DNA from: Caballeronia sp. dw_276
Lineage (GTDB): Bacteria > Pseudomonadota > Gammaproteobacteria > Burkholderiales > Burkholderiaceae
DNA length: 64,000 nucleotides
Direction of reading: 5' to 3'
Assembly: GCF_018449635.1 (NCBI RefSeq)
Contig: NZ_JAAVUV010000002.1
Coordinates: forward strand, 1-64,000
Each line of letters starts with the position of its first letter. Position 1 is the stretch's first letter. Position numbers and translations under genes: made by a program. The notes under the pieces were generated by a model that did no database searches, was not told the DNA's origin, and saw only the letters and a list, made by a program, of their open reading frames with translations. This document shows, one piece after another, positions 16,089 to 24,322 of the stretch.

Positions 16089-17297
16089 TCACGCCGCCTG
16101 AACGGCTGCAAGGTGTTCCGTGTGAGGTTCGGCGGCAATCGCCGGCGCGCGCAAATGGCCGCCCGATGTCAGCGCGCGGCAGTCGACCCCGCGCACATCT
16201 GTAATGCCGCACAGCGCCATGGTCAGGTCCAATTCGCTGCGAATGATTTCGAGGCAACGCGTCACGCCTGCCTCTCCACCCGCGCCGAGTCCGTATAAAA
16301 AAGCGCGGCCTATATACACCGCGCTCGCACCGCACGCGAGCGCCTTCAGCACGTCCTGACCGGAACGAATGCCGCCATCCATATGCACTTCCATCTCGCC
16401 ACGAACGGCATCGGCAATATGAGGCAACGCGCAAATAGTCGATAACGCGCCGTCAAGCTGACGCCCTCCATGATTCGATACAACCAGCGCATCGGCGCCG
16501 CATCGGGCGGCCATCAACGCATCTTCCGGATCGAGAATGCCCTTCACGATCAGCTTGCCCTTCCACAGTCGACGCACCCATTCCACATCCTTCCATGTGA
16601 GGGTGGCATCGAACTGATCCGTGGCCCAGTCAGCCATGGAAGCAATGCCGGTCACGCCGGGCGCATGCCCGACGATATTGCCGAATGTTCGCCGCGTCGT
16701 ACCCAGCATGCCGGCGCACCAGCGCGGGCGGCTCATCATGTTCACGAGATTGCGCGGCGTCAGTTTCGGCGGCGCCGACAAGCCGTTCTTGCGGTCCTTG
16801 TGACGTTGTCCCTGAATCTGCAAATCAAGGGTCAACACGAGCGCGGAACATCCCGCCTCTTCCGCACGCTTGATCAGGCTCGCGATAAACCCGCGGTCCC
16901 GCATCATGTAGAGCTGGAACCAGAACGGCCGCGTGGTCGCGCCGGCAACGTCTTCGATCGAGCAAATGCTCATGGTCGACAAGGTGAACGGCACACCAAA
17001 TCGCTCCGCCGCGCGCGCCGCGAGAATCTCGCCGTCGGCGTGCTGCATGCCGGTGAGTCCCGTCGGCGCGAGCGCCACGGGCATGGTGACGGGTATTCCC
17101 GCCATGGTCGTGGCGAGGTTGCGGACGCTGAAATCCACTGCCACGCGCTGGCGGAAATGCAGCTTGGCGAAGTCGTCCGAGTTCGCACGATATGTGGATT
17201 CGGTCCACGAACCGGCATCGACATATTCGTAGAACATCTTCGGCACACGCCTTCTCGCCTCGATCCGCAGTTCTTCGACAGTCGCGAAGTAGGTCAT
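16089..17297 (-). CDS. FMN-dependent alpha-hydroxyacid dehydrogenase
   Basis: A 402-residue protein of the lactate dehydrogenase LldD / glycolate oxidase / mandelate dehydrogenase family, oxidising (S)-2-hydroxyacids to 2-oxoacids. Signs are EYVDAGSWTEST, the FMN-binding PVALAPTG and LYMMRDR, the catalytic VVSNHGGRQLDG with base His, and HMDGGIRSGQDVLKALACGA with IGRAFLYG near the end. No membrane insertion segment like that of mandelate dehydrogenase is obvious. The C-terminal 40 residues are longer than usual. It follows the importer by 30 bases and should receive the product of the PhyH enzyme or an imported hydroxyacid. Confidence 0.9.
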   Translation of the reverse strand: MTYFATVEELRIEARRRVPKMFYEYVDAGSWTESTYRANSDDFAKLHFRQRVAVDFSVRNLATTMAGIPVTMPVALAPTGLTGMQHADGEILAARAAERFGVPFTLSTMSICSIEDVAGATTRPFWFQLYMMRDRGFIASLIKRAEEAGCSALVLTLDLQIQGQRHKDRKNGLSAPPKLTPRNLVNMMSRPRWCAGMLGTTRRTFGNIVGHAPGVTGIASMADWATDQFDATLTWKDVEWVRRLWKGKLIVKGILDPEDALMAARCGADALVVSNHGGRQLDGALSTICALPHIADAVRGEMEVHMDGGIRSGQDVLKALACGASAVYIGRAFLYGLGAGGEAGVTRCLEIIRSELDLTMALCGITDVRGVDCRALTSGGHLRAPAIAAEPHTEHLAAVQAA

Positions 17298-17327
17298 CTT
17301 GAGTGTCCGTGAAAGTGGCAGTTTGCT

Positions 17328-18605
17328 TCAGCTTCGGGCCGGTTCGGCTTCAAAGGACAATTGCTCCTTGGGCGAGCGCACGAAAATCGCAACGGATATG
17401 GCTCCGAGCGCCGCAATCAAACCTGTCAAAAGGAACGCGCTCTTGAAGTTGCCCGACCATTGCACCAAAAACCCTGTTGCGGCCGGCGCCACGATGCCCG
17501 CCAGATTCGCGATCAGATGCACGAACCCGCTCACTGCGCCGACGCGATTTTTCTCGACGGTATCGAGGATGATCGCGAAGTACGTGTTGAACGATGCATA
17601 CATGAAGAAGACTGCGACAGCCATCAACGTGACGGCGAACGTCAGGTCGGTCACGGCGCCCGTCGCGGCGATGCACACCGCGCCCGCAGCGAGGCTCGTG
17701 ATCAGCACCAGCTTGCGCGCGAATATCGCCCGGCCCGTCTTGCGGTAAATCCAGTCGCACACGAAGCCGCCCGCCACCAGGCCCGTCGTTCCGACCAGCC
17801 ACGGGATCACGCTCACCACCGACATCTTCTGGATGCTGAGGTGATGGGCCATCGTCAGGTAACTGGGGAACCACGAGAGGAAGAAGTACAGAATGTATGC
17901 GTAGCCGAAGAACGCAAACGCTGTCGCGAGGATGCCGGGACGCAATATATAGGTAAGCAGCGGGCCCGTTTCTCCGGCCGGCGCGTGCTGAATTTCGGCT
18001 CGTTCCTGACGCGCGTCAAGACCGGATTCGGGTGCGACATCGGGCTTGTCTTTCGCCCATAACATCCATGCAATGACCCACAGTACGCCAACCGACGCGA
18101 TCACCACAAACGACGTCCGCCATCCGGCGCTCACTGCAATAAGCCCGACGATCGGCCCGGCAAGCGCGGCGCCGAACGACTGCCCTGAATTGGCCACGCC
18201 GATTGCCGTCGCCTGATCCTTGCGGGCAAACCAGTTCGATACAAGCTTGTTGATGTTCGCGCAGTACGGCCCCTCTCCCATGCCGAAGATCACACGCACG
18301 ACCAGAAGGCTCGCAATGCTGAAGACGCCCGCCGTGAGGCCGCAGAAGAGCGACCAGACCAGCATCGAGACGCTCAGCACCGCTTTCGGGCCAAAGCGGT
18401 CAGACGCGTAACCGCCCACAAAGCAGAACAGCGCATAGCCGACAAAAAAACTGCTGAACACAATCCCGAGTTGCGCGGGATCGAGATGCAGATCTTTGGA
18501 GATCAACGGCGCAGTGATCGATAAAGCCGCCCGGTCGAGGTAGCTGATCATCCCGCCCACGAATAACAAAGTGATGAGTACCCAACGAGGCCGCTGCTGC
18601 GTCAT
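17328..18605 (-). CDS. MFS importer, anion:cation symporter family
   Basis: A 425-residue twelve-helix transporter. The first helix GGMISYLDRAALSITAPLI and the motif GYASDRFGPKAVL are typical of the ACS family (hexuronate, galactonate, tartrate, phthalate uptake). A proton-coupled organic-acid importer is likely. ATG 18605 follows CTGGAGACG; the open frame continues to 18740 without a better start. It is the first gene of the operon that runs down to the tandem-HTH regulator, so its substrate should be the carboxylate degraded by that operon. Confidence 0.88.
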   Translation of the reverse strand: MTQQRPRWVLITLLFVGGMISYLDRAALSITAPLISKDLHLDPAQLGIVFSSFFVGYALFCFVGGYASDRFGPKAVLSVSMLVWSLFCGLTAGVFSIASLLVVRVIFGMGEGPYCANINKLVSNWFARKDQATAIGVANSGQSFGAALAGPIVGLIAVSAGWRTSFVVIASVGVLWVIAWMLWAKDKPDVAPESGLDARQERAEIQHAPAGETGPLLTYILRPGILATAFAFFGYAYILYFFLSWFPSYLTMAHHLSIQKMSVVSVIPWLVGTTGLVAGGFVCDWIYRKTGRAIFARKLVLITSLAAGAVCIAATGAVTDLTFAVTLMAVAVFFMYASFNTYFAIILDTVEKNRVGAVSGFVHLIANLAGIVAPAATGFLVQWSGNFKSAFLLTGLIAALGAISVAIFVRSPKEQLSFEAEPARS

Positions 18606-18673
18606 GAACGTCTCCAGAATGATGGCGTCCGCTCTTTTGCCGGCTTGCCACGTGGGATCGGATGAGTTGAACA

Positions 18674-18685
18674 TTTTGATCAAAA
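18674..18685. promoter_or_regulatory. candidate operator of the MFS/PhyH operon
   Basis: TTTTGATCAAAA is a perfect 12-base palindrome about 70 bases upstream of the MFS start in the 153-base gap after the LysR gene. It is the clearest symmetric element before the operon and could bind the GntR-type regulator encoded at the operon end. The assignment is inferred from position. Confidence 0.45.
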
Positions 18686-18758
18686 ACGTCCTATGCATCC
18701 AAAGTACATTCACTCTAGTAACCGGCCCGTCCGATGTCAACGAAATCTTGAAGCGGGT

Positions 18759-19655
18759 TTACCCGCTTCCCAGACCTCGCGATATCAGCGCGTCGATAAA
18801 CACGCGAACCCTCGGCGGCATCATCCGAGCGCCGGGTGTTATGACGTTCACCGGCAGCGGCGCAGGCCGGCATTCGGGCAATAGTTCGACCAGCGTCCCG
18901 TTCCTGAGATGACGCTCGGCCATGTGCTCGGGCACTTGTGCAATTCCCGCGCCGTCAAGCACCGCTTCGACCATGGCATCACCATGACTTAGAGCGAACC
19001 GCGAACGTGGGCGCAACTGGATAGCCCGACCGTCAACCACGAACTCAAGCGGGCGCTCGCGACCATTGGTAGGCATCCTGAACAATATGACCGGTCGCTG
19101 TTCAACCTCGGCAACAGATTTCGGTGTGCCGTTCGCGCTCAGATATCCCGGACTTGCGCACAGCACCAGATGCTGTTGGTCGATGCGGCGCGCGACCAGA
19201 CCCGAGTCGTCCAGCGCGCCGATCCGCACCACGGCATCCAGCCCTTCGGTGACCAGATTCACACGCTCGTCGGTCAGTCGAATATCGACGTTAAGTTGCG
19301 GATACGCGCTGAGCAAGCGGTTGATCACGGGCACGATCTTGCGGGTTCCATAACCAATCGGCGCGCCGACTCGCAATGTTCCTGAGGGTGCTTCGGGTAA
19401 TCGCGCAGCTGATAACTCCAGCGAATCGATCTCTTCCAGCACGCGAGCGCAACGTGCGAACAGCGCATCGCCCTCCGCCGTCAACCGTACCGCGCGGGTC
19501 GTCCTGTGAAACAGGCGCACGCCAAGCTCGCTCTCCAGGCGCGCGACGCTTTTAGCCACAGACGACGGCGCAAGACCCAGTTCGCGCGCCGCCGCGGCGA
19601 AGCTGCTGTTTCGTGCGACCGCCGCGAAGCTCATGAATTGTCTGAGGTTTTTCAT
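18759..19655 (-). CDS. LysR-family transcriptional regulator
   Basis: A 298-residue LTTR. The N-terminal winged helix is clear: FAAVARNSSFAAAARELGLAPSSVAKSVARLESELGVRLFHRTTR, which I quote here only by its ends FAAVAR and FHRTTR at about 9-52. The effector domain follows from about 90, starting LRVGAPIGYG. It belongs to the large CrgA/DmlR-like group whose effector cannot be read. It is divergent from a cupin gene over 111 bases with a good LysR-box candidate, so that gene is its likely target. It could also influence the downstream MFS operon. Confidence 0.87.
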   Translation of the reverse strand: MKNLRQFMSFAAVARNSSFAAAARELGLAPSSVAKSVARLESELGVRLFHRTTRAVRLTAEGDALFARCARVLEEIDSLELSAARLPEAPSGTLRVGAPIGYGTRKIVPVINRLLSAYPQLNVDIRLTDERVNLVTEGLDAVVRIGALDDSGLVARRIDQQHLVLCASPGYLSANGTPKSVAEVEQRPVILFRMPTNGRERPLEFVVDGRAIQLRPRSRFALSHGDAMVEAVLDGAGIAQVPEHMAERHLRNGTLVELLPECRPAPLPVNVITPGARMMPPRVRVFIDALISRGLGSG

Positions 19656-19673
19656 CGATCATTCACGCTAAGT

Positions 19674-19692
19674 TGCCGTGAATGTTACGGCA
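19674..19692. promoter_or_regulatory. LysR-type box between lysR-like and cupin genes
   Basis: TGCCGT-GAATGTT-ACGGCA is a perfect 6+6 inverted repeat that contains the T-N11-A pattern of LysR boxes. A second overlapping repeat pairs ATTCACG (19661) with CGTGAAT (19677). It lies 19 bases upstream of the LysR start, facing the cupin gene. Confidence 0.65.
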
Positions 19693-19766
19693 GGCGGGAC
19701 TATATTTCTTGAACGGTGTGAGGCCTATAGTGAGCAGCCAAACCCGACTACATCGAGAGGAACGCC

Positions 19767-20222
19767 ATGTTCGTGTTGAACACCCAAGCACCCGAATACA
19801 ACTTCGCAGGCACGCGCATCCGCCTGCTGATTTCCGGAAAGGACACCGCAGGCGTTTTCTGCATGATGGAGATCTTCGGCCCTCCGCATCGGGCTACGCC
19901 GCTGCATGTTCACGATCGCGAGGAAGAGACCATCACTGTGCTGGAAGGTGTTGTGGATATCACCATCGACGGAGAACAGGTCAGCGTGCGTGCCGGCGAG
20001 ACCGCGCTCCTGCCGCGAAACGTGCCGCATCGGCTGGCGAATAATACGGATCAGCCATCGCGATACATGCTCGTCTGCACGCCCGCCGGCTTCGATGATT
20101 TTGTCGATACCTGCGCGCATGCAGAGACCGGTCCGGTCACGCCCACGGCGCCGGGCCCTGAAGACATCAGGCGGATGATCGATGCCGCGCCTCGCTTCGG
20201 CATTACATTGCTGCCAGGCTGA
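19767..20222 (+). CDS. single-domain cupin protein
   Basis: A 151-residue small cupin. Motif 1 is seen at LHVHDREEETITVLEG with the HxH...E metal ligands and motif 2 at GETALLPRNVPHRLANNT with the second His. These features allow a mononuclear metal site, but whether it is an enzyme (for example a dioxygenase or isomerase) or a binding protein is not readable. The divergent LysR regulator is its probable controller. The start ATG 19767 follows GAGAGGAACGCC. Confidence 0.82.
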   Translation: MFVLNTQAPEYNFAGTRIRLLISGKDTAGVFCMMEIFGPPHRATPLHVHDREEETITVLEGVVDITIDGEQVSVRAGETALLPRNVPHRLANNTDQPSRYMLVCTPAGFDDFVDTCAHAETGPVTPTAPGPEDIRRMIDAAPRFGITLLPG

Positions 20223-20338
20223 CCGGCCCTTCCCAGTCATCAATCCGTGCAATCCCCACGCGGTGTTACCGCCAGCCTTCAAATGGCCGACGGGCCGCGT
20301 GCTGGCCTGGCGTTTTTCGCTCAGCGGTCCTTGTGGAG

Positions 20339-21247
20339 CTACTTTTTCGATAACCGCTCGCGCGCGAGCCGCGCTGCAGCCAGATCCCACGCGGCGCATC
20401 CGACGGTCTTGAACACCACCGGCCGATCTGCCGACGCGCTCCACGACCCGGCTATGACATCAGCCAGCGCACCGACCTTCATCCAGTCGATCCCCGCCTG
20501 AATCAGATCGCCCGCTTCGTGTTTCGCGCCCGCGGGATCGTCCACCACCACATCGCTTCCATGCACGATGGACGCCGCGATTTCCGCGCCATCCGGCGTG
20601 AATGCGCCGACACCCACAACCAGCCGCGTCGCACGCGCCGCGTCGTGATAGACCGGCGTCCTGCTTGTGGTGAGCGTGACGACCACGTCAATATCATCTG
20701 GCACGACGTCCTTGTCGAGTGCGACGATCCCCTGGCGTGTTGAAGCAAACCGCTGCGCCGATTGCAACGACGAACCCTTGACGTAAAGCACGGCGTCCGG
20801 AAAAAGCGCCGCAAACGCTTCGGCATGATTGCTTGCCTGTTTGCCGGTGCCAATCAGCAGGATCGACTTCACGCTGCGTGCAAGACGCCTGATGCCAAGC
20901 GCCGATATCCCGGCCGTTCGCCTGCCCGTGACCGTCGGGCCATCGAGCGTAAAAAACGCTTGTCCGGTGATCGAATCGTATGCCGTCACTTGTCCGTGAA
21001 TGGTCGGAAAACCCTTTGCCCCATTTCCCGGACAGACGTTCACGAGCTTGTGGATCGCGAGATCGGTGGCGCTGGCCGGCATCGACAACATGACGCCGTT
21101 TGCCTGCAACGGCACGACGAGCCGTTCCGGACTGACGATCTTTTGCGCGCCATATTCAGTGACCGCAACACTCAAGGCATCGACGAGTTCAGGATAGGGA
21201 AGCAGCGCTGCCGTCTGTTGTTCATCGAAGGACTCGATCATGTTCAT
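20339..21247 (-). CDS. ketimine reductase, ornithine cyclodeaminase superfamily
   Basis: A 302-residue protein of the ornithine cyclodeaminase/mu-crystallin superfamily. It has KLVNVCPGNGAKGFPTIHG near 70, the NAD(P)-binding ILLIGTGKQASNHAEA and a conserved Asp-Pro segment GSDVVVDDPAGAKHEAGD. Members next to trans-3-hydroxy-L-proline dehydratases (LhpI type) reduce delta1-pyrroline-2-carboxylate to L-proline, and that is the best call here. The start overlaps the stop of the upstream dehydratase as ATGA (21244-21247), indicating translational coupling. Ornithine cyclodeaminase activity is less likely given this context. Confidence 0.85.
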   Translation of the reverse strand: MNMIESFDEQQTAALLPYPELVDALSVAVTEYGAQKIVSPERLVVPLQANGVMLSMPASATDLAIHKLVNVCPGNGAKGFPTIHGQVTAYDSITGQAFFTLDGPTVTGRRTAGISALGIRRLARSVKSILLIGTGKQASNHAEAFAALFPDAVLYVKGSSLQSAQRFASTRQGIVALDKDVVPDDIDVVVTLTTSRTPVYHDAARATRLVVGVGAFTPDGAEIAASIVHGSDVVVDDPAGAKHEAGDLIQAGIDWMKVGALADVIAGSWSASADRPVVFKTVGCAAWDLAAARLARERLSKK

Positions 21248-22251
21248 CGCACCAGGAAGCCGTAGGTGAGCGGGTCGCGATCGTCGATGATCCAGTTCGC
21301 AAAACCGCAGATATACGCGTTGCCTTCGATCTCGGGGATGACGGCATCGAAGGAACCGAGTTTTGTTTCGCTCAGCACGCGGCCCTTGAAGATGGTGCCG
21401 ATCACCGATTCGTTGACGAGCGTTTCGTCCTTCTTCAACAAGCCGCGCAAGTACAGTTGCGCGACACGGCCCGCCGTGCCCGAGCCGGTAGGCGAGCGAT
21501 CGACTTCGCGGTCGGCGAACACACAACAATTCGCCTGCGATGAACCCGCATGGCGCGCCTCGTTTGCGATGATCGTGCCGTAGATATGGTTCAACTCCGG
21601 AATCTCCGGATGCACGACCTTCACCGCCGCGTTGGCTGCGGCCTTCACTTCGGCGCCGAACTGGATCAGCTTGTCGACCGAAGATTCGCGGATCGGCAAG
21701 TCGAACGGCGCGCCATCGGTATAGAAATAAAACGCGCCGCCAAATGCGATGTCACCGGTCACGCTGCCAAACGATGGCGTCTCGACAGTCACATCGCGTT
21801 GCCAGATGAACGACGGCACGTTGACGAAGCGCACATTGCCCGCATGGTTGCCGTCCCACTGCACGAATGCTTCGATGAAACCACAAGGTGCATCGATACC
21901 CACGCGGGTTTCCGGCATCGTCCGCTCGATCCAGCCAAGCTCGACCGCCGCCGTTGCAAGCCCGATCACGCCATGGCCGCAATGATCGCTGTAACCCTCG
22001 TTGTGAACGAAGATGATGCCAAAGTCGGCGCCTTCGCTGACAGGTTCGGTGAGGTAGCCACCGTACATGTCGGCGTGGCCGCGCGGTTCGAACATCAGCG
22101 CGCGGCGAATATGATCCGCATGTTCCTTGAGCCACGCACGGCGCGCGACGATCGTCTTGCCTTGCATCTTCGGCAAGCCGCTCGTCACGATGCGAAACGC
22201 CTCCCCTCCGGTATGAACTTCGACCGCGCTGATTGCATTCGTGATTTTCAT
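21244..22251 (-). CDS. trans-3-hydroxy-L-proline dehydratase
   Basis: A 335-residue member of the proline racemase superfamily. The first catalytic position is Cys91 in DHCGHGVIG, but the second is Thr255 in DRSPTGSGTA, where racemases and 4-hydroxyproline epimerases have Cys. A Cys/Thr pair is the established mark of trans-3-hydroxy-L-proline dehydratases, which release water to give delta1-pyrroline-2-carboxylate. The reductase for that product is encoded directly downstream with an ATGA overlap, giving a two-step route to proline. Alternative: an epimerase that has lost one base; judged unlikely. Confidence 0.88.
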   Translation of the reverse strand: MKITNAISAVEVHTGGEAFRIVTSGLPKMQGKTIVARRAWLKEHADHIRRALMFEPRGHADMYGGYLTEPVSEGADFGIIFVHNEGYSDHCGHGVIGLATAAVELGWIERTMPETRVGIDAPCGFIEAFVQWDGNHAGNVRFVNVPSFIWQRDVTVETPSFGSVTGDIAFGGAFYFYTDGAPFDLPIRESSVDKLIQFGAEVKAAANAAVKVVHPEIPELNHIYGTIIANEARHAGSSQANCCVFADREVDRSPTGSGTAGRVAQLYLRGLLKKDETLVNESVIGTIFKGRVLSETKLGSFDAVIPEIEGNAYICGFANWIIDDRDPLTYGFLVR

Positions 22252-22304
22252 TTCTTGTCTGGTCCGCTTACTTCACGCTTCATAGCCATGCTTCATGGTT
22301 CGCT

Positions 22305-23426
22305 TCATTGCCCATAAGCGACCGGCAGGCCGTCCTTGATCTCGTAGACGGTCGTGGGGGCGCCTTTCAGGTCGCCTTTTGCATCGAAGGAATAGGTTCC
22401 CGCAATGCCCTTGTAGTCCGTCTTCGCGAGTTGCGCAGTCAGCTTGGCCTTGTCCGTGGTCGTGCCGGCTTTCACCATTGCGTCGGCAAGCAGCATCATG
22501 CCGTCGTAATAGCTCACGGCGTAGACCTGCGTGTCGGTGTGATACGTGTCCTTGTAGCGCTTGACGAAGTCACGTCCCGCCGCGGTTTTCTCGAGCGAGG
22601 TGCCGCCTTGCGCGCAATACACGATCGACGCCGCGTCGCCCGCGACCTTGCCCATGTCGGCGGAACAGATGCCGTCGCCGCCGAGCAGCTTGGCGCGCAA
22701 TCCGCGTTGACGCATTTGCTTGGCCATCGGCGCGCCTTGTGCCGCGTATCCGCCGAAGAAGATGACGTCGGGGTTCTTCGCCTTGATCGTGGTCAGGATG
22801 CCCAGAAAATCGGTCGCGCTGGAGTTGGTGTATTGGCTATCGACAATCTGGATGCCTTGCGCCTTCGCCACGTTCACGAACTGTTCGGCCACGCCCTGAC
22901 CGTAAGCCGTACGATCGTCGATAACCGCCGCCGTCTTCGCCTTGAGCGTCTTCTTCGCGAACACGGCCATGGCGCCGCCCAGTTGTTCGTCGCTTGCCCC
23001 TATGCGGAAAATATTCTTGAAGCCTTGCGTGGTCAACGCAGGATTCGATGCAACCGGCAGCATCGGAATGCCGGCCGTGTTGAAGACACGCGACGCCGGA
23101 ATCGCAACGCCGGAGTTGTACGGTCCGAGCACGGCGACTACGCCGCCATCGGCCAGCTTCTGGGCGATTTGAACGCCAATTTTCGGATCAGCCTGGTCGT
23201 CTTCCGAATCCAGTTTAAACGTCACCTTCTTCCCCGCAACCGTGACGCCTTTTTTGTTCAGATCTTCCACCGCAAGGCGTGCGCCGTTCTCGTTGTCCTT
23301 GCCGTTGACCGCTTGCGGCCCTGTCAGCGGCGCCGAATGACCTATCGTCACCACCTCTTGCGAGTGGGCGCCCATGCTTGCGAGGGTCGCGGCGGCGACC
23401 ATAAAACCTGCGACAGCCTTATTCAT
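22305..23426 (-). CDS. LivK-type ABC transporter substrate-binding protein
   Basis: A 373-residue periplasmic binding protein with signal peptide ending near GAHSQEVV. The mature part matches the branched-chain amino-acid binding family: VTIGHSAPLTGPQAVNGKDNENGARLAVED (shown by its ends), KIGVQIAQKLADGGVVAVLGPYNSG and VYAVSYYDGMMLLADAMVKAG. No LivH/M/G/F permease or ATPase genes are nearby, so it must use a transporter encoded elsewhere. Its place as first gene of the hydroxyproline operon suggests binding of a hydroxyproline. Confidence 0.88.
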   Translation of the reverse strand: MNKAVAGFMVAAATLASMGAHSQEVVTIGHSAPLTGPQAVNGKDNENGARLAVEDLNKKGVTVAGKKVTFKLDSEDDQADPKIGVQIAQKLADGGVVAVLGPYNSGVAIPASRVFNTAGIPMLPVASNPALTTQGFKNIFRIGASDEQLGGAMAVFAKKTLKAKTAAVIDDRTAYGQGVAEQFVNVAKAQGIQIVDSQYTNSSATDFLGILTTIKAKNPDVIFFGGYAAQGAPMAKQMRQRGLRAKLLGGDGICSADMGKVAGDAASIVYCAQGGTSLEKTAAGRDFVKRYKDTYHTDTQVYAVSYYDGMMLLADAMVKAGTTTDKAKLTAQLAKTDYKGIAGTYSFDAKGDLKGAPTTVYEIKDGLPVAYGQ

Positions 23427-23450
23427 TTATTTCGCTCCGTGTGGGACTAT

Positions 23451-23473
23451 ACTGGTCTTTATTGCAGACCAGT
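23451..23473. promoter_or_regulatory. GntR-type operator, ACTGGTC-N9-GACCAGT
   Basis: A perfect 7+7 inverted repeat with a nine-base spacer, placed 25 bases upstream of the binding-protein start and 108 bases upstream of the divergent GntR gene. The half site TGGTC/GACCA matches the core used by FadR-subfamily regulators (TGGT...ACCA). A weaker related element, ACCAATTCTGGT, is at 23524-23535. Confidence 0.65.
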
Positions 23474-23580
23474 TAATGTATGCCACAACGGGTCAAGGTC
23501 GCAACCATTTCAAAATAACTCGGACCAATTCTGGTTTTGCTTTTGACCACGCGGTTTGATTACACGAGCGAGATTTACGA

Positions 23581-24312
23581 ATGTCAGCGGTGCACGCCGA
23601 ACTCGACGGGTCGTTCCGGCCCAGGCAAATCTATGAACAGGTATCGCAGAAAATCCGCGATGAAATCGCGGCCGGCCGCTTCATGCCGGAGTCGCGTTTG
23701 CCGTCGGAGCGCGATCTTGCCGCATTGTTCGGCGTGGGACGGCCGGCCGTTCGCGAAGCAATCGGCGCACTGCAAAACGAAGGTTTGGTCGTCACAAAGC
23801 GGAACTCCGGAACCTTCGTGTGCGGTGACGCATTCGACCGTCTTTCACGGCCGAATACGAACAGCACAGAAACTGCGGACTTCAGCCCGAGTTCCACGCT
23901 CGATGTACGCATGGTGCTCGAACCGGCCATCGCGCGGCGCGCCGCGATTCGCGGCCAGCGGGACAGCATGGCGGAGCAGTATCTGAATCAGATGGAAAGC
24001 GTGCATGACATAGACGACCCGGCGCAGCGCGCGCTTTGGAACAGCAGCGACCGCTTGTTTCACCGGCAACTCGCCGTGATGACGGGCGATGCCTTGATGG
24101 TCAAGATCGCCGATGAAGTCGCGAGTTCAATGGACCAGCCTTTGTGGAAGCGCCTGAAAGACGAAGGCATTTACGACGCCGGCCGCATCCGGCTGTATGT
24201 GGCGGAGCATCGGCTGATCTACGAGGCGGTCATTCAAGGCGACGCCGATGCCGCGGCGTTCTACGTCGAGCAGCATATCAAGCGCGTGGAACGCGATATC
24301 GCCCCGAAATGA
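23581..24312 (+). CDS. FadR-subfamily GntR regulator
   Basis: A 243-residue regulator of normal FadR/FCD size. The winged helix reads IYEQVSQKIRDEIAAGRFMP, LPSERDLAALFGVGRPAVREAIGAL and VVTKRNSGTFV (about 15-78). The all-helical effector domain follows from about 100, with DVRMVLEPAIARRAA and His residues near HRQLAVMTGD and VAEHRLIYEAV that fit the FCD metal site. It is divergent from the hydroxyproline operon with a palindrome between, so it probably represses that operon until a pathway compound is present. Confidence 0.9.
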   Translation: MSAVHAELDGSFRPRQIYEQVSQKIRDEIAAGRFMPESRLPSERDLAALFGVGRPAVREAIGALQNEGLVVTKRNSGTFVCGDAFDRLSRPNTNSTETADFSPSSTLDVRMVLEPAIARRAAIRGQRDSMAEQYLNQMESVHDIDDPAQRALWNSSDRLFHRQLAVMTGDALMVKIADEVASSMDQPLWKRLKDEGIYDAGRIRLYVAEHRLIYEAVIQGDADAAAFYVEQHIKRVERDIAPK

Positions 24313-24322
24313 AGGCATGTGG

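Noticed and set aside
22308-23546. A 412-codon plus-strand frame
   Set aside because: Antisense to the LivK-type binding protein and lacking recognised domains.
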